From Gordionus sp. m RMFG-2023 (Eukaryota > Nematomorpha > Gordioida > Chordodea > Parachordodidae): DNA of 64,000 bases. Position numbers and translations under genes: made by a program. The stretch is from the NCBI RefSeq assembly GCF_954871325.1, contig NC_088776.1, positions 53,090,569 to 53,154,568 of the forward strand, given 5' to 3'. Positions 37,035 to 48,640 of the stretch are shown piece after piece. Under the pieces are notes generated by a model, which searched no databases, was not told the origin of the DNA, and saw only the letters and a list, made by a program, of their open reading frames with translations. Each line of letters begins with the position of its first letter. Position 1 is the stretch's first letter.

Positions 37035-37860
37035 TATTTCTGCAGCATAATTTAGTGAACCTTTATTAAATTATATTCTTCTGATTGCAACTGCATATTA
37101 ACAGCATATAGTAGATTTCCTATATGTAAAATTCCTAAATATACTTCTGCCATTTATTTTTGAAATTTTTTTTCAAAATATTAGGACAGCTTTTATAATC
37201 TATTTATTTTTTAAAGGTTTGTAAAATTTTAAAATTCTACGATGGCGCGTATTAGGAGGAACCTGTCAACCAACATTATGCTGACTCAATTCTGTAAATA
37301 CACTCTGGTTTTTGCCAAATTCACTGAGGAATTATCAGATCAGAAAGCGGCTATGCAATTCATTGGTAATGCCAAATCTGCCATATTTACCATTATATAT
37401 GGTTAGCTATGTCTTTGGATATTTCATATCTGGAGAAGAATTTTTTAATAGTTTTATTGAAATGACATTATTTTGCTGAAATAGGGGAGGGAAATGTTTT
37501 GATATCTCCTTATTAGATGTATCTGTTAGAATTGCATATGTTTGCACATCTTTCAAATCGTCAAGAATTGACCTTCTGGATTTATATCCTAAAACATTGA
37601 TGATAGCCTTGCTCATTTGTGTTCTACAAAGTATACTTTTCATTTATATTAGTCGTTAAATATTATGGGGAAAGATTCTACCAACATTGTGATGTTAAGT
37701 AGCTCTCTGAATGTTGTACTGCATGATAGGTATTTACCATTTCCGCAACTGTAGTTGCATCTGTATTATTTCTTATTTTTGAAGAATATTTTTGTTTTGC
37801 AATAGATTTTGATAGACTGCCCTGTACTGATTTATGCTTTGAAGATTTTTGATGCCTCAA
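37035..37860 (-). pseudogene. hAT transposase, inverted partner copy with N-terminal part
   Basis: On the minus strand from 37860: KSSKHKSVQGSLSKSIAKQK, NTYHAVQHSESYLTSQC, MSKAIINVLGYKSRRSILDD and AILTDTSNKEISKHFPPL. Next comes NQSVFTELSQHN near 37310, which repeats the sequence at 35735 on the other strand. After an internal deletion, RILKFY and a stretch ending near 37035 match plus-strand 36010-36210. The two copies therefore overlap by several hundred bases as an imperfect inverted repeat. Confidence 0.72.
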
Positions 37861-38184
37861 AATATCATATTCCCTTCCCCCATTGTATTAACTAAATACT
37901 GTAGAACAACTTCCCCGCACTGATTATAATTATTTTTTATATTGTAAATTTAAAATTGTTTGTTTTTTTTATAAAATCTTATTTATACATTAGCATAAAA
38001 TATATTTTTTTACATTGTAAAATTACAATTTTTTTTATAAAATTTTATCTTTGTTTACATTCTTTTGTATTTAAAAAAGATCGTTGGTTATTATTTTTAA
38101 ACAAAATTAATATATTATAATAAATCAAAATGTTATTTTAATAATAAAGATAGTATTTAAGAAATTTTGTGTCGTACAATTACC

Positions 38185-38396
38185 TATTTTGAAAAATAGT
38201 TGTGTATTTTATTTTGGAAAATAGTTACCTATTTTATTTTGAAAATGAGTTGGATATTTTATTTTGAAAAATAGATGGCTATTTTATTTTGAAAATAGTT
38301 GGCTATTTTATTTTGAAAAATAGTTAGCTATTTTATTTAAAAATAGTTGGCTATTTTATTTTGAAAAATAGTTGGCTTTGAAAAATAGTTTGCTAT
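38185..38396. repeat. Minisatellite of about 25 bp units within the foldback hAT
   Basis: Eight or nine degenerate units of the form tagttggctattttattttg plus aaaa. Units vary from about 18 to 26 bp. It sits in the right subterminal region, just inside the ctcccacaa repeats. Confidence 0.85.
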
Positions 38397-38519
38397 GCCC
38401 GCAAAAATTTTTTTTTTTAGCAATTTTCATATTTCTCCCACAATTTTTATATTACTCCCACAAAATACCGAATTTCTCCCACAATTTGAAAATTTTGACC
38501 TGGTAACTCTGTTCACAAC

Positions 38520-39890
38520 CCCTGCTCAAATCGATAAAATTTTAACGATAAATAAATGGCATCTAATATAAATGCCTAATAAAATAACACCATGCTAGTA
38601 GACGTAATTCAATATTTTAATATGTATATGACAAGAGACTCGCTAAGTTATTGCACGACCCAACTTCTGTTTGTAAAATTTTGATCTAGCCCGAATCATT
38701 TAAATTATTTTATTTTTCCTTAACCGGTCCGGGACTTGAGTTTATTATCAAATTTTTTTTAACTGCCCTGATGTTTACAAGGAAAAAAATATACACCAAT
38801 TCCGCCATTTCACCGTTGGTTTTTCAACTAATATATAAAATCATTTAATAACTTTTTTATAAATATATCTGTTGTGCAAAGTAGCAAAAATATTGAGCTA
38901 GCTTCGGGTCGTTGACCAGGCCGATCTTGAGGTGTTCAGATTGGTTCTAGTTGACAGGGTAATTATTTTGATTAAAAGTAACAAAAAAATTAAGCTCATC
39001 CGATCCAACCAAACAATTTCAACACTATGAGTTACATATAAAATTATTGTGATAATAAAGAAATTTCTAAAATATTGGCATTATATTTAAGGTGAATTTT
39101 TTTTAATCGATAATATCTTTATTTCAATATATTAAATATATACTTCACATAATTTAAAAATTTAAAATATTTAAAAAATATCAGAATATATAAAACTATA
39201 TTATCAAAACATGTAAAAAAATATAACTCATTCTATAAAAACGGATAACTACAAGTTCCCAAAAAACATGAATAATTGTATTTTAAAATTGTAATTTGTA
39301 TATTTTGTTTTAAAAAATAGTATTCTTTAGGTTCTGATGTAAGGGCTCTTATTTTGCTGACTATAGTTTTTAAAAATTTTAAAGTTCCGTTTGACATATG
39401 TTCAAGGGATGAAGATTGGTAAAAAACCCAATTTGTTAATTTGGAATATTTAATTGATTTTTATTTCTATTATAGCAATTGGGTAAGAATTTAAATTTTT
39501 TGGAAATGAAAGCGCATGTAAAGTCCCAAATTAATAATTTACCTTATGATCAAGACACAGAAGTTAAGCCATCTGGTTTATGCCATCATCTAATGATAAA
39601 TTAGTATGCTTCAGGATGTTTAGTATTCGGGCCCTGGTAAGAGAACGGTTAATAACTGAATTAATTGCAGCGTTTATTGCATGTCTGCCTTGACTATATA
39701 ACAATCGACATATTGAAAAATTTTGGACAAAATTAATAGATTATTATTTTTTTTATAATGATCATAGTAGATTAAAGTCGTCCTAGATCGAATAACCAAA
39801 ATATTCAAAAAAGCTGAAAATTTTTTTAAAAAAGAAAAAAAAACATAACGAAAATACAAAAAACAAAAAAAACACGAAAATTGAAAAAAT
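38520..39890. other. Gene-free stretch, block D1
   Basis: Aligns to about 58170-58870 with indels. D1 has extra sequence near 39110-39660 that D2 lacks. No gene is seen. Confidence 0.5.
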
Positions 39891-39898
39891 AATGCCAC

Positions 39899-40113
39899 TA
39901 AGGTTAAAATGCCGGATTTGATCGATTTTTCAAAACAGCCCGATTAAGATTTTAGCTAAAATAATATTATGTACGCATCAAAATTTGACAAATAGATGTT
40001 CAAGCATTTCTGCCAGCTGTGCGCAAAATCTTTAGGCTTGCATAATGTTATTTTGGTTATAATCTTAATCAGGTCATTTTTTAAAATCGACCCGAATCGG
40101 GATTACCACACTA
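39899..40113. mobile_element. MITE, copy 5, block D1 only
   Basis: 215 bp, flanked by the perfect 8-bp duplication aatgccac (39891-39898 and 40114-40121). D2 at about 58863 has a single gcaatgccaccaaat, the unoccupied site. The arms read gattttagctaaaataat and, inverted, attattttggttataatc-like sequence. The insertion therefore postdates the block duplication. Confidence 0.92.
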
Positions 40114-40470
40114 AATGCCACTAATACTTAAAACAACCCAAAATAGTTTCCTAGCTCATAGGCTTTTTAACCTATATTGAAAAGCAATTAAGTATCCAAA
40201 TTAAGTCAAACAAGGACACAGCCCATTTTTATAAAAAACAACATTTGTTTTTTTTCCTAAAAAAAGTTCATTCCTTATTACGAATATATTAGGTCAAATC
40301 TTAAGTAAAGTCATTAATTTAATATCTAATTTAAGACTTTTCTTTATTGGAAATATAAAAATGTGAACATGCAAGCTTATATCACAATACCATAAGACGA
40401 GTTTTTAAAATTTGTAATAATATCATCGAATTTTAGACTTTGACCATTTTTTTCTATGATTATAAATTAT

Positions 40471-42407
40471 TAATGTAAATTTATTTTGACTTTAATGAAT
40501 TTTAATTATTAATTTACAGAAAACAACTTAATAGTTTAACTTTCAGCACATTCGATGCTAACTTTTAGATTTCATTTAATAACTACCAGTTTAATACCAA
40601 AATGTTTATTTGTTATTTTGTACCTGTAATAATTTTTATCATGTTATGAGGAGGTTATAAATATTATCTAAATTAATTTTGGAAATGAGTTTTATAGAGG
40701 TTAAGGGGGGTGCCCTCCTCTATTGTCTATCATGTAGGCTCAGTTTTTTGCCAATTTAATTGTTTTTTGACAATATTTCTATTTTCTCCTCCTTCTATCC
40801 AAATAAATATTGTTGCTTCGATTAGCCATAATGTTAGATATGTGCATCAATTATTGTTTTTTAGCAATTTATTTCGTGATAAAAGTTACAATTTATTTCT
40901 CTGATCGGAAAATATAGACTCATATTGTTCACTTTTAATTAGGGAATCTTTTCTAAAAATAAATATTTATAGAATCTTTTTAATTTAATTAATTGACTTC
41001 GATTGTAAAATTGATCATTAAAGATATTTCCAGCCCCGATTCTAGCTTGACCCATTTGGGGGAGGGGCGTAGACACAAATTTTACTCCATATGAATATAG
41101 TTATTTGAACACAAAATTGAAATATACGACTTTATTTGGAAAATACCATAAATAAAAATATACAATGATCAAATATTTTAAATTTTTATAAAATTAGATG
41201 GAAAAAGATAAGGATTGACTTAAAGCTGAAAAGAAATAAGTTGATTTAATGCTTTTACAAATATCATATAATAACGTTGGTATAGTTTAATTGGGGTTTT
41301 ATATATTACTTCTTAGGGATTCAATTATAAAATATATATGTAATTTAGAAAATATTTAATGAAATGCATTTTTGTATGGTTACAGAAATGTAAAAAATTT
41401 GATGTAACACATTATAATTTTCTAAACTTTAATTAAATAATTTTTTAACAATCTCAATTTCTAATCCCTCTTTCGTAATATTGGTAGCCAATAAAGATTT
41501 TAATTTTTTTATGTCTAAAATAAAATGGTTATCTTGATTTAAATTTTTTTAATTAGTTTATACAAAAAAATTGGAAAAATCTTTTAGTCTTATATCCTCT
41601 TCTTCTATCAATTATAATGTTTCTCAAGGTCCTTGTATTCAAGAACATCATTAGACAAATATATGTTCAAACCTTTCTGCCTATGAGTAAAATCTCCAGA
41701 TTTGTATTATATAATTTTGATAATTTTAATCGGGCCGTTTTTTAAAATAAATCCGAATCGACTTTTTTAACAACGATGTTGGCCTATTTGGTGATCCTGG
41801 TTTAAATCAGTTGTAAAATAATGAGAATAACTTAAAAACGAATCTAATTTTGTTTTTGTAATCTCAGGCATATTTTTCTTATTCTGAATTTTAGCATGAT
41901 ATTTTCATTCTTCCACCAATTTAACTATATTTACATTTTATCCTTCCTCACTACAATATGAGGTGCTTAAGCGCTGTTAGAGGAGCATGAATAGTTTTTT
42001 TTAAACCGATAGGGTTTTGAATAACAGTTATTTTTCTCCCATTACATACTTATTTATAAAAAAATTAAAAATGTTTTTTTTTCATGGGAGGAGGGGGGAA
42101 AGTGTTCCTTCTTCAAAATAGGCCTAGAATCGAATTTCTTAAAGAGACTTATTTTTGAGTTATTGTTTCACGAAGATATGTTACCGAAAGTGCTTTTGTT
42201 TTGAATGGCATTTCTTTATCTTTCAATTAGAATTTCTGATTTAAAAGATATTAAATTTTATGTTGGAGGGGGGAGGGTGGGTATTCAATTTATATTTTAA
42301 AAATTATATTTTTGAATGTTTGGGCTAACTTGTGTAATTAACAATCGAGTTTCAAGATGTAGTCATAATTTAAAGATAGGTCTGGACTCTCCATCCTATT
42401 ACATTAA
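40471..42407. other. Spacer between duplication blocks
   Basis: No gene. It contains G-rich patches (40700, 41055, 42085 and 42265) that resemble the diverged minisatellite units near 16 kb, and a truncated MITE at 41636-41776. Confidence 0.45.
41636..41776. mobile_element. MITE, copy 6 (left end missing)
   Basis: Retains the inner ctgcctatgagtaaaatctc region and the right arm taatcgggccgttttttaaa followed by ttaacaacgatg. The left arm is lost. Confidence 0.6.
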
Positions 42408-43316
42408 AAATTCGGACCCTAAATATTTGAACTCCTGTCAGTTTTCAATCACTCATGATATGTTCCTCTCATCCGTATACAATATCATATTTAGACTCTA
42501 TATAAATGGTTTTCCTTCTACTTCCTAAATTTATTTACTTCAAGTCCCCAATTTATTTTTTTCGATGTAATTACCAAACACATAGTGATACCAAATTAAG
42601 GTCTAAAATAATTGTATCAAATAATAGAAGAAATAGAAACAGACTTAAAATACCTTAATACTCCCCAACAGACCGGTAAGAAGGAATTCGTTATGGGCGG
42701 AAAAAATTAAAAATTTATTAGAATTATTCAAGGAGTTATTTAAGAATATTCCAGGTTTTAGACAATTTGATAGGACTAATGAAATGACTATTAAATTAAA
42801 TATTGACTATTGACCATAAATTTGAATATAAATGAATGAAATAAATATTAAATGAATATAATCAACGCATGGATCACTAAAAGGTAAATCTCCAAAACAA
42901 ACCTTGTAAAAAGTATAAATTTTTAAAAAATTTAAAATTAGTATAAGGTTTATTCCGCCAAACGTTTATCGCGAAACACCTTCTAAAGAAACTTTTATTG
43001 CAAATATTGTTAATTGGGAAGGAATTTTAGAGCGAAGGTAATATAACGAAATTCCGCCATACATATAAATTTACAAAGTATCATGAAAAAAAATATGATC
43101 TATTAAAAAGTGGGAGAAAATATAATTAAGAAGTAAATTTATAATGTAAAATTCAATCTTATTTGGTTGAGCTTACAATGATTCCAACTGGGTGTCAACT
43201 TCCTATGCTTATGAAGAAGGGCTAAAACCTATATAATCTATTTTTAGAGGTAGTCATTCTTAGGTAAGTTTTTATTCTTGTTAAAAAAAAAAATTTCTTT
43301 CATTGGTAGAAGTACT

Positions 43317-46231
43317 CAGGGATGCGAACCCGACAAAATTTTAGACCGGGTTCGGTTCGGGTTCGGTTCGGGGTATAAAAAAAAGAGTTGGGTTCGGTTC
43401 GGGTTCGGTTCAGGGAAATATTTTTGAACCCGGGTTTGGTTCGGGTTCAAGAATTTTTGAGTTGATAAAAAAAATTCTATATTTAAATCATAATAAAAAA
43501 CTAGACATAAATTTGATATAAAAAATAAATTTTTTATTTTATTTATAGGCAAATATAGTTAAAAATACAAAGCATATAGTCATGTATCAATTTTAAAAAT
43601 TTTATTTAGACGTATTAGCATAATATCTTCCAAAAGTTGTTCACTCATCCTCGATCTATGTGGTGAAAGAATGAATTTCAAATGTGAAAAAGATCTTTCA
43701 ACGCTAACCTATGTTAAATGTATTTATATGTGAAAATATGAAAAATTAACTTGGGTTGCAGGAACAGCAAATAAGATTATAGATAAAATATATAATTCAG
43801 GGTGTTCCAGCTTAGCAGACTCCCAAAAATGCAAAATATTTTCCTTCTTATCTAATCTTATATAATCGCTAAATCCAGTAATTATTGTTCCAATACTTTT
43901 CTCAGCAATCGTTGGCCCTCTTTTAACTATTTTCTCCTTCCTTTCTTTAAGTTGTATCAATTTCTCTAAATCATCTTCTTGTTCAATAACTTCATCGGAA
44001 CTAATATCATCAGATAAAATTGGCGTTGTTAAGCTTTTAATTCGTCTCCATAAATTGACAAGATGTTTTTTCGCACAAATCTTATCATCATCACTAAGTA
44101 ATACCTGTAATATTTAAGGATTTATATTGTTTATATTTAAATATTTCATAAAATAACAATTTTAATATAAATCTAAAATAATTAATTTACTAAGCTTTTA
44201 ATTAACCTTGTATCTTGGGCCCTATATGGCAGCTAAGAGAATTTCGTTCTTTATAAACCTTTCTTCTCTGTTCTTAAGACAAGAATATAGTAATTGAGCA
44301 AAATGGTTTGGATTTTTTTCCAGTTCGATGCAGCATCTTAACCATGCTGCATAAAAATCTGTCAGTGTTAACTGTTCAGATTGGAATTGTTTGGTTGCGA
44401 TTTTTAGCGGTTTTAAAATTTCAACAATCGTTATTATCTCTTTCCAATCTTCAGTCAATAAATAATCAGATTGCTCTGTAAAAAAATCTTCGATATTGGG
44501 TTTTAGTAAAATCAGCCTTTCTAACATATCATGGGTTGAATGCCATCTGTGGCAATCTAACACAGGCTTAGGGAGTTTCATATTTTTTAATAACTTTTGG
44601 TAAGTGGGATGTCTTAATTTTAAATTTAGGCTCCTAGCTTTTGCAATGGTTTCCACAATAGGTGATAATTTTATAGCATCTTGAAGTGCCAGCTGAAGTG
44701 TGTGCACACCGTACACTATAAATCGGATAGGATATAATAGTTGATAAAAAAGTATTTTGTATATCATCAATATCATATTTATATACATTTACATCCATAT
44801 TTTCCTCATCTGCTGATTCACTCCTTATATCATAATCAGTTTCAGGTTGCAGGAGCTTTATAGCTCTTAAAAAATTACAACCATTATCAGAAGTAATTGT
44901 ATATATTTGTTGAATATTAATTTTAAATTTTAGTAAAGTTTTTAATATATTCTCTTTAATATATTCTCCTGTACATCTCTCTTTCAGCTCTACAATTCCA
45001 AGAGTCCTCAAATTTATAAAGGACTTTGATATAAATTGAATATTTACACCAAGAATTGACCTATCTAGTCGTTGAACTGCATCAACTTTTAAACTTATTA
45101 ATTTTCCTTCTACCTCTCTCGATATTTTGTCTCTAATTGATTGGGCTGTTTTATTAATAGTTCTGGATAAATTTTCTTTGTTTATAACTAAATTGAGCCC
45201 AGATAGGAGTGGATTTATAATTCTTTGAAATCCCGAATCTTCAATAATTGATAAAGGCCGGCCATTTACAGTAACAAGTTCTAGTATAGAACTCATCAAA
45301 TCATTAGATGATATATTTATACTTATATGCTTTTTTGGAAAAAAGGTTTCTATATTAATTTTAGGTTTTTTTGCCAATAACAATTCCTGATATTTGGTTT
45401 TTTCATTTAAATAATTTAAATATTCATTGTTGTGATTTCTTTCCAGGTGTCTTTCTAAATTTGACAAGTGATTACCAGACATTTTTACTTTGCAATATAA
45501 ACATATTGATTTTTTTTTCTATTTTATTAAGGGTAAAATGCTTATCAAATATGACTTTATCTTTAATCTTAAATCTATAAAAAGAGAACAATTTTTTTAA
45601 ATAGCAATGATTTCAGAATTAAAAAAGAGATATTTATAAATTTAATTTCATTTATAATATGCACTTCATTAATATCTTGTAAAAATTAAACTAAACCAAA
45701 AATAAATGATTAGCATATATAAATTTTAAAATCATTTTAATAAGTTCACAAAAACTGCCCTACATTTAACAATTTTTAAGTTAGATGTTTAGAATTTTTT
45801 AAATTAACAATATAATAATTTTTACTTTGATTTGTTAACCATTTTCTTCTAATTAATAATCTTTAAGAATAATAAGATAAAAATTTAAAAATAAATGGCG
45901 TAAATTAATTCAATTGTTTAAAATTTTTTAACACTCCAATAGGAATCGAGAATAAATTTAAAAATGGCATAAATGAATTAAATTGTTTAAAATTTATTAA
46001 GACTTCATTTAATTGGAAATTTGAAAATATAATATTTGTATTTACATATATTAATATATGATTTTAAATAATACACTGAACCCGATTGAACCCGGGTTCA
46101 AATAAAATTCTTGGGTTCGGTTCGGGGTTTTGGAAATTTTATAAATGGGGTTCAGGTTCGGTTCGGGTTCAGAGTTTTTTTCTAAAAACCCGGGTTCACT
46201 TCTCCGGGTTCGGGTTCGGTTCGAATCCCTG
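43317..46231 (-). mobile_element. hAT element with GGTTCGG subterminal repeats, block D2 only
   Basis: The termini are cagggatgcgaacccgac and the complement of cagggattcgaaccgaac. The perfect 8-bp duplication gaagtact lies at 43309-43316 and 46232-46239. Block D1 at about 19433 (gcacaagtactaatgggca) is unoccupied. Both ends carry many copies of ggttcggttcgggttcgg. The 2.9 kb interior encodes one transposase on the minus strand that is nearly continuous. Confidence 0.92.
43580..45525 (-). pseudogene. hAT transposase (BED-finger type), nearly whole, two small introns
   Basis: A BED finger begins near 45510 (ICLYCKVKMSGNHLSNLERH). It is followed by the N-terminal domain (NGRPLSIIEDSGFQRII), DRSILGVNIQFI and TSDNGCNFLRAI of the RNase H-like core. 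A single frame change near 44700 leads to VHTLQLALQDAIKLSPIVET, LDCHRWHSTHDMLERL and AAWLRCCIELEK. Two likely introns follow: about 100 bp at 44210-44105, and about 48 bp at 43740-43695, which joins VPATQ to VSVERSFSHLKFILS. The second junction completes the dimerisation domain, ending MLIRLNKI before a stop at 43580. Apart from the one frame change the transposase looks whole, so the element is probably young. It may still use help from intact relatives (inference). Confidence 0.85.
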
Positions 46232-46429
46232 GAAGTACTAATGAGCTAAGTTACCAAAATATATAATAATTTTTTATATAATAGGAAAATAGTCTTAAAT
46301 ATGTTTGAAATTAAGCATTTATATCATAGTTTGCATTCTGCTAGTTATGCATCATGGGATACTATTCTCACAATAAAAATCTGTCACAAAGAGGATTCTG
46401 AGGAAATAATATTTGCAAATTTGCAAGTG

Positions 46430-46622
46430 CTGCCTAATTAATCATAGACTTTTCCTTTATCTGAGTAATGAAAGTATCCAAAAATATTAATATGGGAATG
46501 TGCTTGCCTTTCCACGAGTCGAGGTAGACAAATAATTTAAAGAGCACTGCTTTTGACTCAACAATGACATATAATTTATTAAATTTGTTATCTAAATTTG
46601 CCCCAATTTCCTTAATTTCCAA
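46430..46622 (-). pseudogene. Old hAT transposase scrap (52 kDa repressor-like), block D2
   Basis: Paralog of 19600-19808. The minus strand reads CLPRLVERQAHSHINIF in one frame and FLDTFITQIKEKS in the next. The latter matches FLDTFLSQIK of the transposase fragment at 10.2 kb. Confidence 0.5.
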
Positions 46623-47324
46623 TAGTCAAGCTATTCTCATAGTTTCTATCGAATAATATGTCATTTTTTTTGAAATATTTTAATTTCGTTTTGAAGTGAA
46701 AAGATTTTAAAAGATTTGGTGAAAAATTTTAAAATGGTAGATTAATGTTAAGGATTATTTAAAATATATATTAATTCATAGAATAAATTAGTAGCGCATT
46801 TATTTCAGTTGTAAATGTATGTAAATTGGAATATATATGCTATAAGAGGTGAAAAATATTATAGCCAGCATCTATTTTTGACTTTGGGAGGGGTGATTTG
46901 CCCCCACCCATCCCACCTCATACGCGCCTGCAACCCAACATTAATTTACAAAGCATTGCCGATTCTATCGTCGCTTTTAACTAGCGTTTCATTATAACAA
47001 TCAAATATCTTTTATTTTATATAAACTTTTAGGATCTTTCTATTTTTATTATCTAGGAACATGATCACAAGTCTTCTCCAACTCATGTTTATACACTTAG
47101 CCTGAATGTTTATAAATTTTAATTTATCCTTAAAATATATGACTTATATAGAGTAAAAAAATTAAGGTAGATATGTATTTGCTTGAAAAAATTTGTCGGA
47201 CTATTCTTATTCTTTATAGTAAATGGTTTTGAGTCAAGTCGACAATATTATTCTGTCTTTTGTTTTATACCCAACAGACACGTACTCCATCGCAAATTTG
47301 AATGTTTTCATAAATAATCAAATT

Positions 47325-47415
47325 TAGATTTTGTTCAGGTTATTGATTTGGCGGAAAATGTATATGAAAAGGTAAATACAATAAGAAAATACATTTTTGA
47401 GCATTAGCTATCTTT
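47325..47415 (+). pseudogene. Second 52 kDa repressor-like hAT scrap
   Basis: The plus strand reads NLDFVQVIDLAENVYEKV then NTIRKYIF, matching NLDLVQVIDLDENIYEQV at about 10450. Its orientation is opposite to the scrap at 46.5 kb. It lies in a roughly 215-bp stretch specific to D2. Confidence 0.55.
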
Positions 47416-47960
47416 AATTTTCAAAAAAGGAAAAAGAAGCTGGTTACTCGTTAATTATTTTTCACAATAACTTGTTTATTACTATTTCCAAGAAGTAATT
47501 AGTTGCTCATAAAATTTATTTATAAATTTTATATATAAAGTTGGATTAAATATAATTTCTCTTTCCTCAGAATGATACAATATTTATTTAATAATTTAGA
47601 GTAATCCGGAAAAAAAATGTTAAAAAAAAATATTTATAAGAATTCAAAATATTGGAGCATAAAAACTTTAAATGTTTGACATGAAAACTGGGCAAATTGT
47701 ATATGATTTACAATATAATATCGCGTTGGTCATACCGCGATGAGAAAAGTGGCATGCTCTGAAACTTTTAATACAATTCCCAGACATTTTTTAAAAATCA
47801 TATTTTCATCCCATTTTATTGCCTCTAAATAAAATAACACTTTTTTGGTAACATTCTGGGAAGTTTGGGGTAACTAATAAAATTAAATTAAAGAAAAAAT
47901 TGGCAAGTAAAAATTTTCTGATTGCATTCTCAAAAATTGAGTATGATTATGTAAATGTAA
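47416..47960. other. Gene-free stretch, block D2
   Basis: Aligns to about 21690-22190 in D1. No gene is seen. Confidence 0.5.
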
Positions 47961-47969
47961 CATATAAAG

Positions 47970-48640
47970 AATGCTTCTATTGATAGCCGAATCAATCGTA
48001 TATGAATTTGTGCAGGTTAGATGTATAATATTTATTCTGGTTTTCACAATTTGAGGGAGTAGATTAAAGATTCATTCAAAATGAAAACATGAAAGGAAAT
48101 ATTACTGTTTTAATGTTTTAAATGAAAATAATTTAGAAATTATTAAAGATTTTATATATCCAGTTTTGAATTTTAAGGGCGACACTATGGCCCTCCAACT
48201 ATCGACAGTTACGCTGAAAGAACTCAGATAGACAAAAATTTCCTTAAGAATAACCTTTCTTCCGAACATAGAACTAACCTAAACAAATTGCCTACTAGGA
48301 TAGGAGAAAAACTATTTATGAAAATTAAGTGGTATTTCATATTCCCACAAACTCTGATAGAAAAATAGCACTGGACAGTAGTAGCCATAATTTTTAGTTA
48401 TTTTACACATATTTCAATTGAGTCTTCTGACGAAAATGAGCATTTATTTGGATTCAAAGACTTTCTCAAAGAGACTATGATAACATAAAAAAAACTAGGA
48501 TTGCTTTTTCATGCAGGATCTATAAGAAAAGGATCATTAATATTAATTTTTAAATAAGGTATAAGAAAAACAAATATTTTTTTGTGATTAGGCTTAATAT
48601 TTTTAACCAATGATGGTTTTATATATTATATTTCTTTTAA
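47970..48640 (-). pseudogene. A0: strongly decayed A-type GPCR remnant
   Basis: Minus-strand scraps in several frames follow the A-type order. NKYLFFLYLI-like TM1 lies near 48580. ESLNPNKCSF corresponds to the loop after TM1. VQCYFSIRVCGN (TM2) lies near 48370, EERLFLRKFL near 48270, VYLSSFSVTVDSWRAIV (end of TM3) near 48215, and ISFHVFILNESLIYSLKL (TM5) near 48090. The last follows an acag acceptor at the same place as in the other GPCRs, so the copy kept its intron and is not a retrocopy. It lies in a roughly 0.95 kb segment that D1 lacks. Confidence 0.75.

Larger units (their letters stand above)
35085..38511. mobile_element. Foldback hAT element, block D1 only
   Basis: The termini are cagggttgccatgtc and the complement of cagagttaccaggtc. 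The perfect 8-bp duplication ttcacaac lies at 35077-35084 and 38512-38519. The unoccupied site in D2 is gggttcacaacccctgctca at about 58166. Both ends carry arrays of ctcccacaa repeats inside the inverted repeats. The interior holds two transposase copies of the same family facing each other tail to tail (see the two pseudogene entries), plus a minisatellite at 38185-38396. Confidence 0.9.
17548..40470 (+). repeat. Segmental duplication block D1
   Basis: This block aligns in the same orientation and order with 42408-62490, with interruptions. Anchor pairs seen by eye: 17550/42410 (LINE remnant), 19390/43260, 20640/47080, 22600/49320, 23105-24474/49937-51307, 26600/53760, 27540/54060, 31830-34035/54870-57107, 35060/58160 and 40128-40450/62158-62490. 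Most gaps correspond to transposon insertions in one block only. Both GPCR types lie in each block. Confidence 0.9.

Noticed and set aside
38185-38396. CRISPR-like repeat array
   Set aside because: Units are contiguous and degenerate without unique spacers, and the host is an animal. It is a minisatellite.
43316-43552. Open frame encoding a repeated NPNRT-type peptide
   Set aside because: It is the translation of the GGTTCGG subterminal repeats of the hAT element, not a gene.
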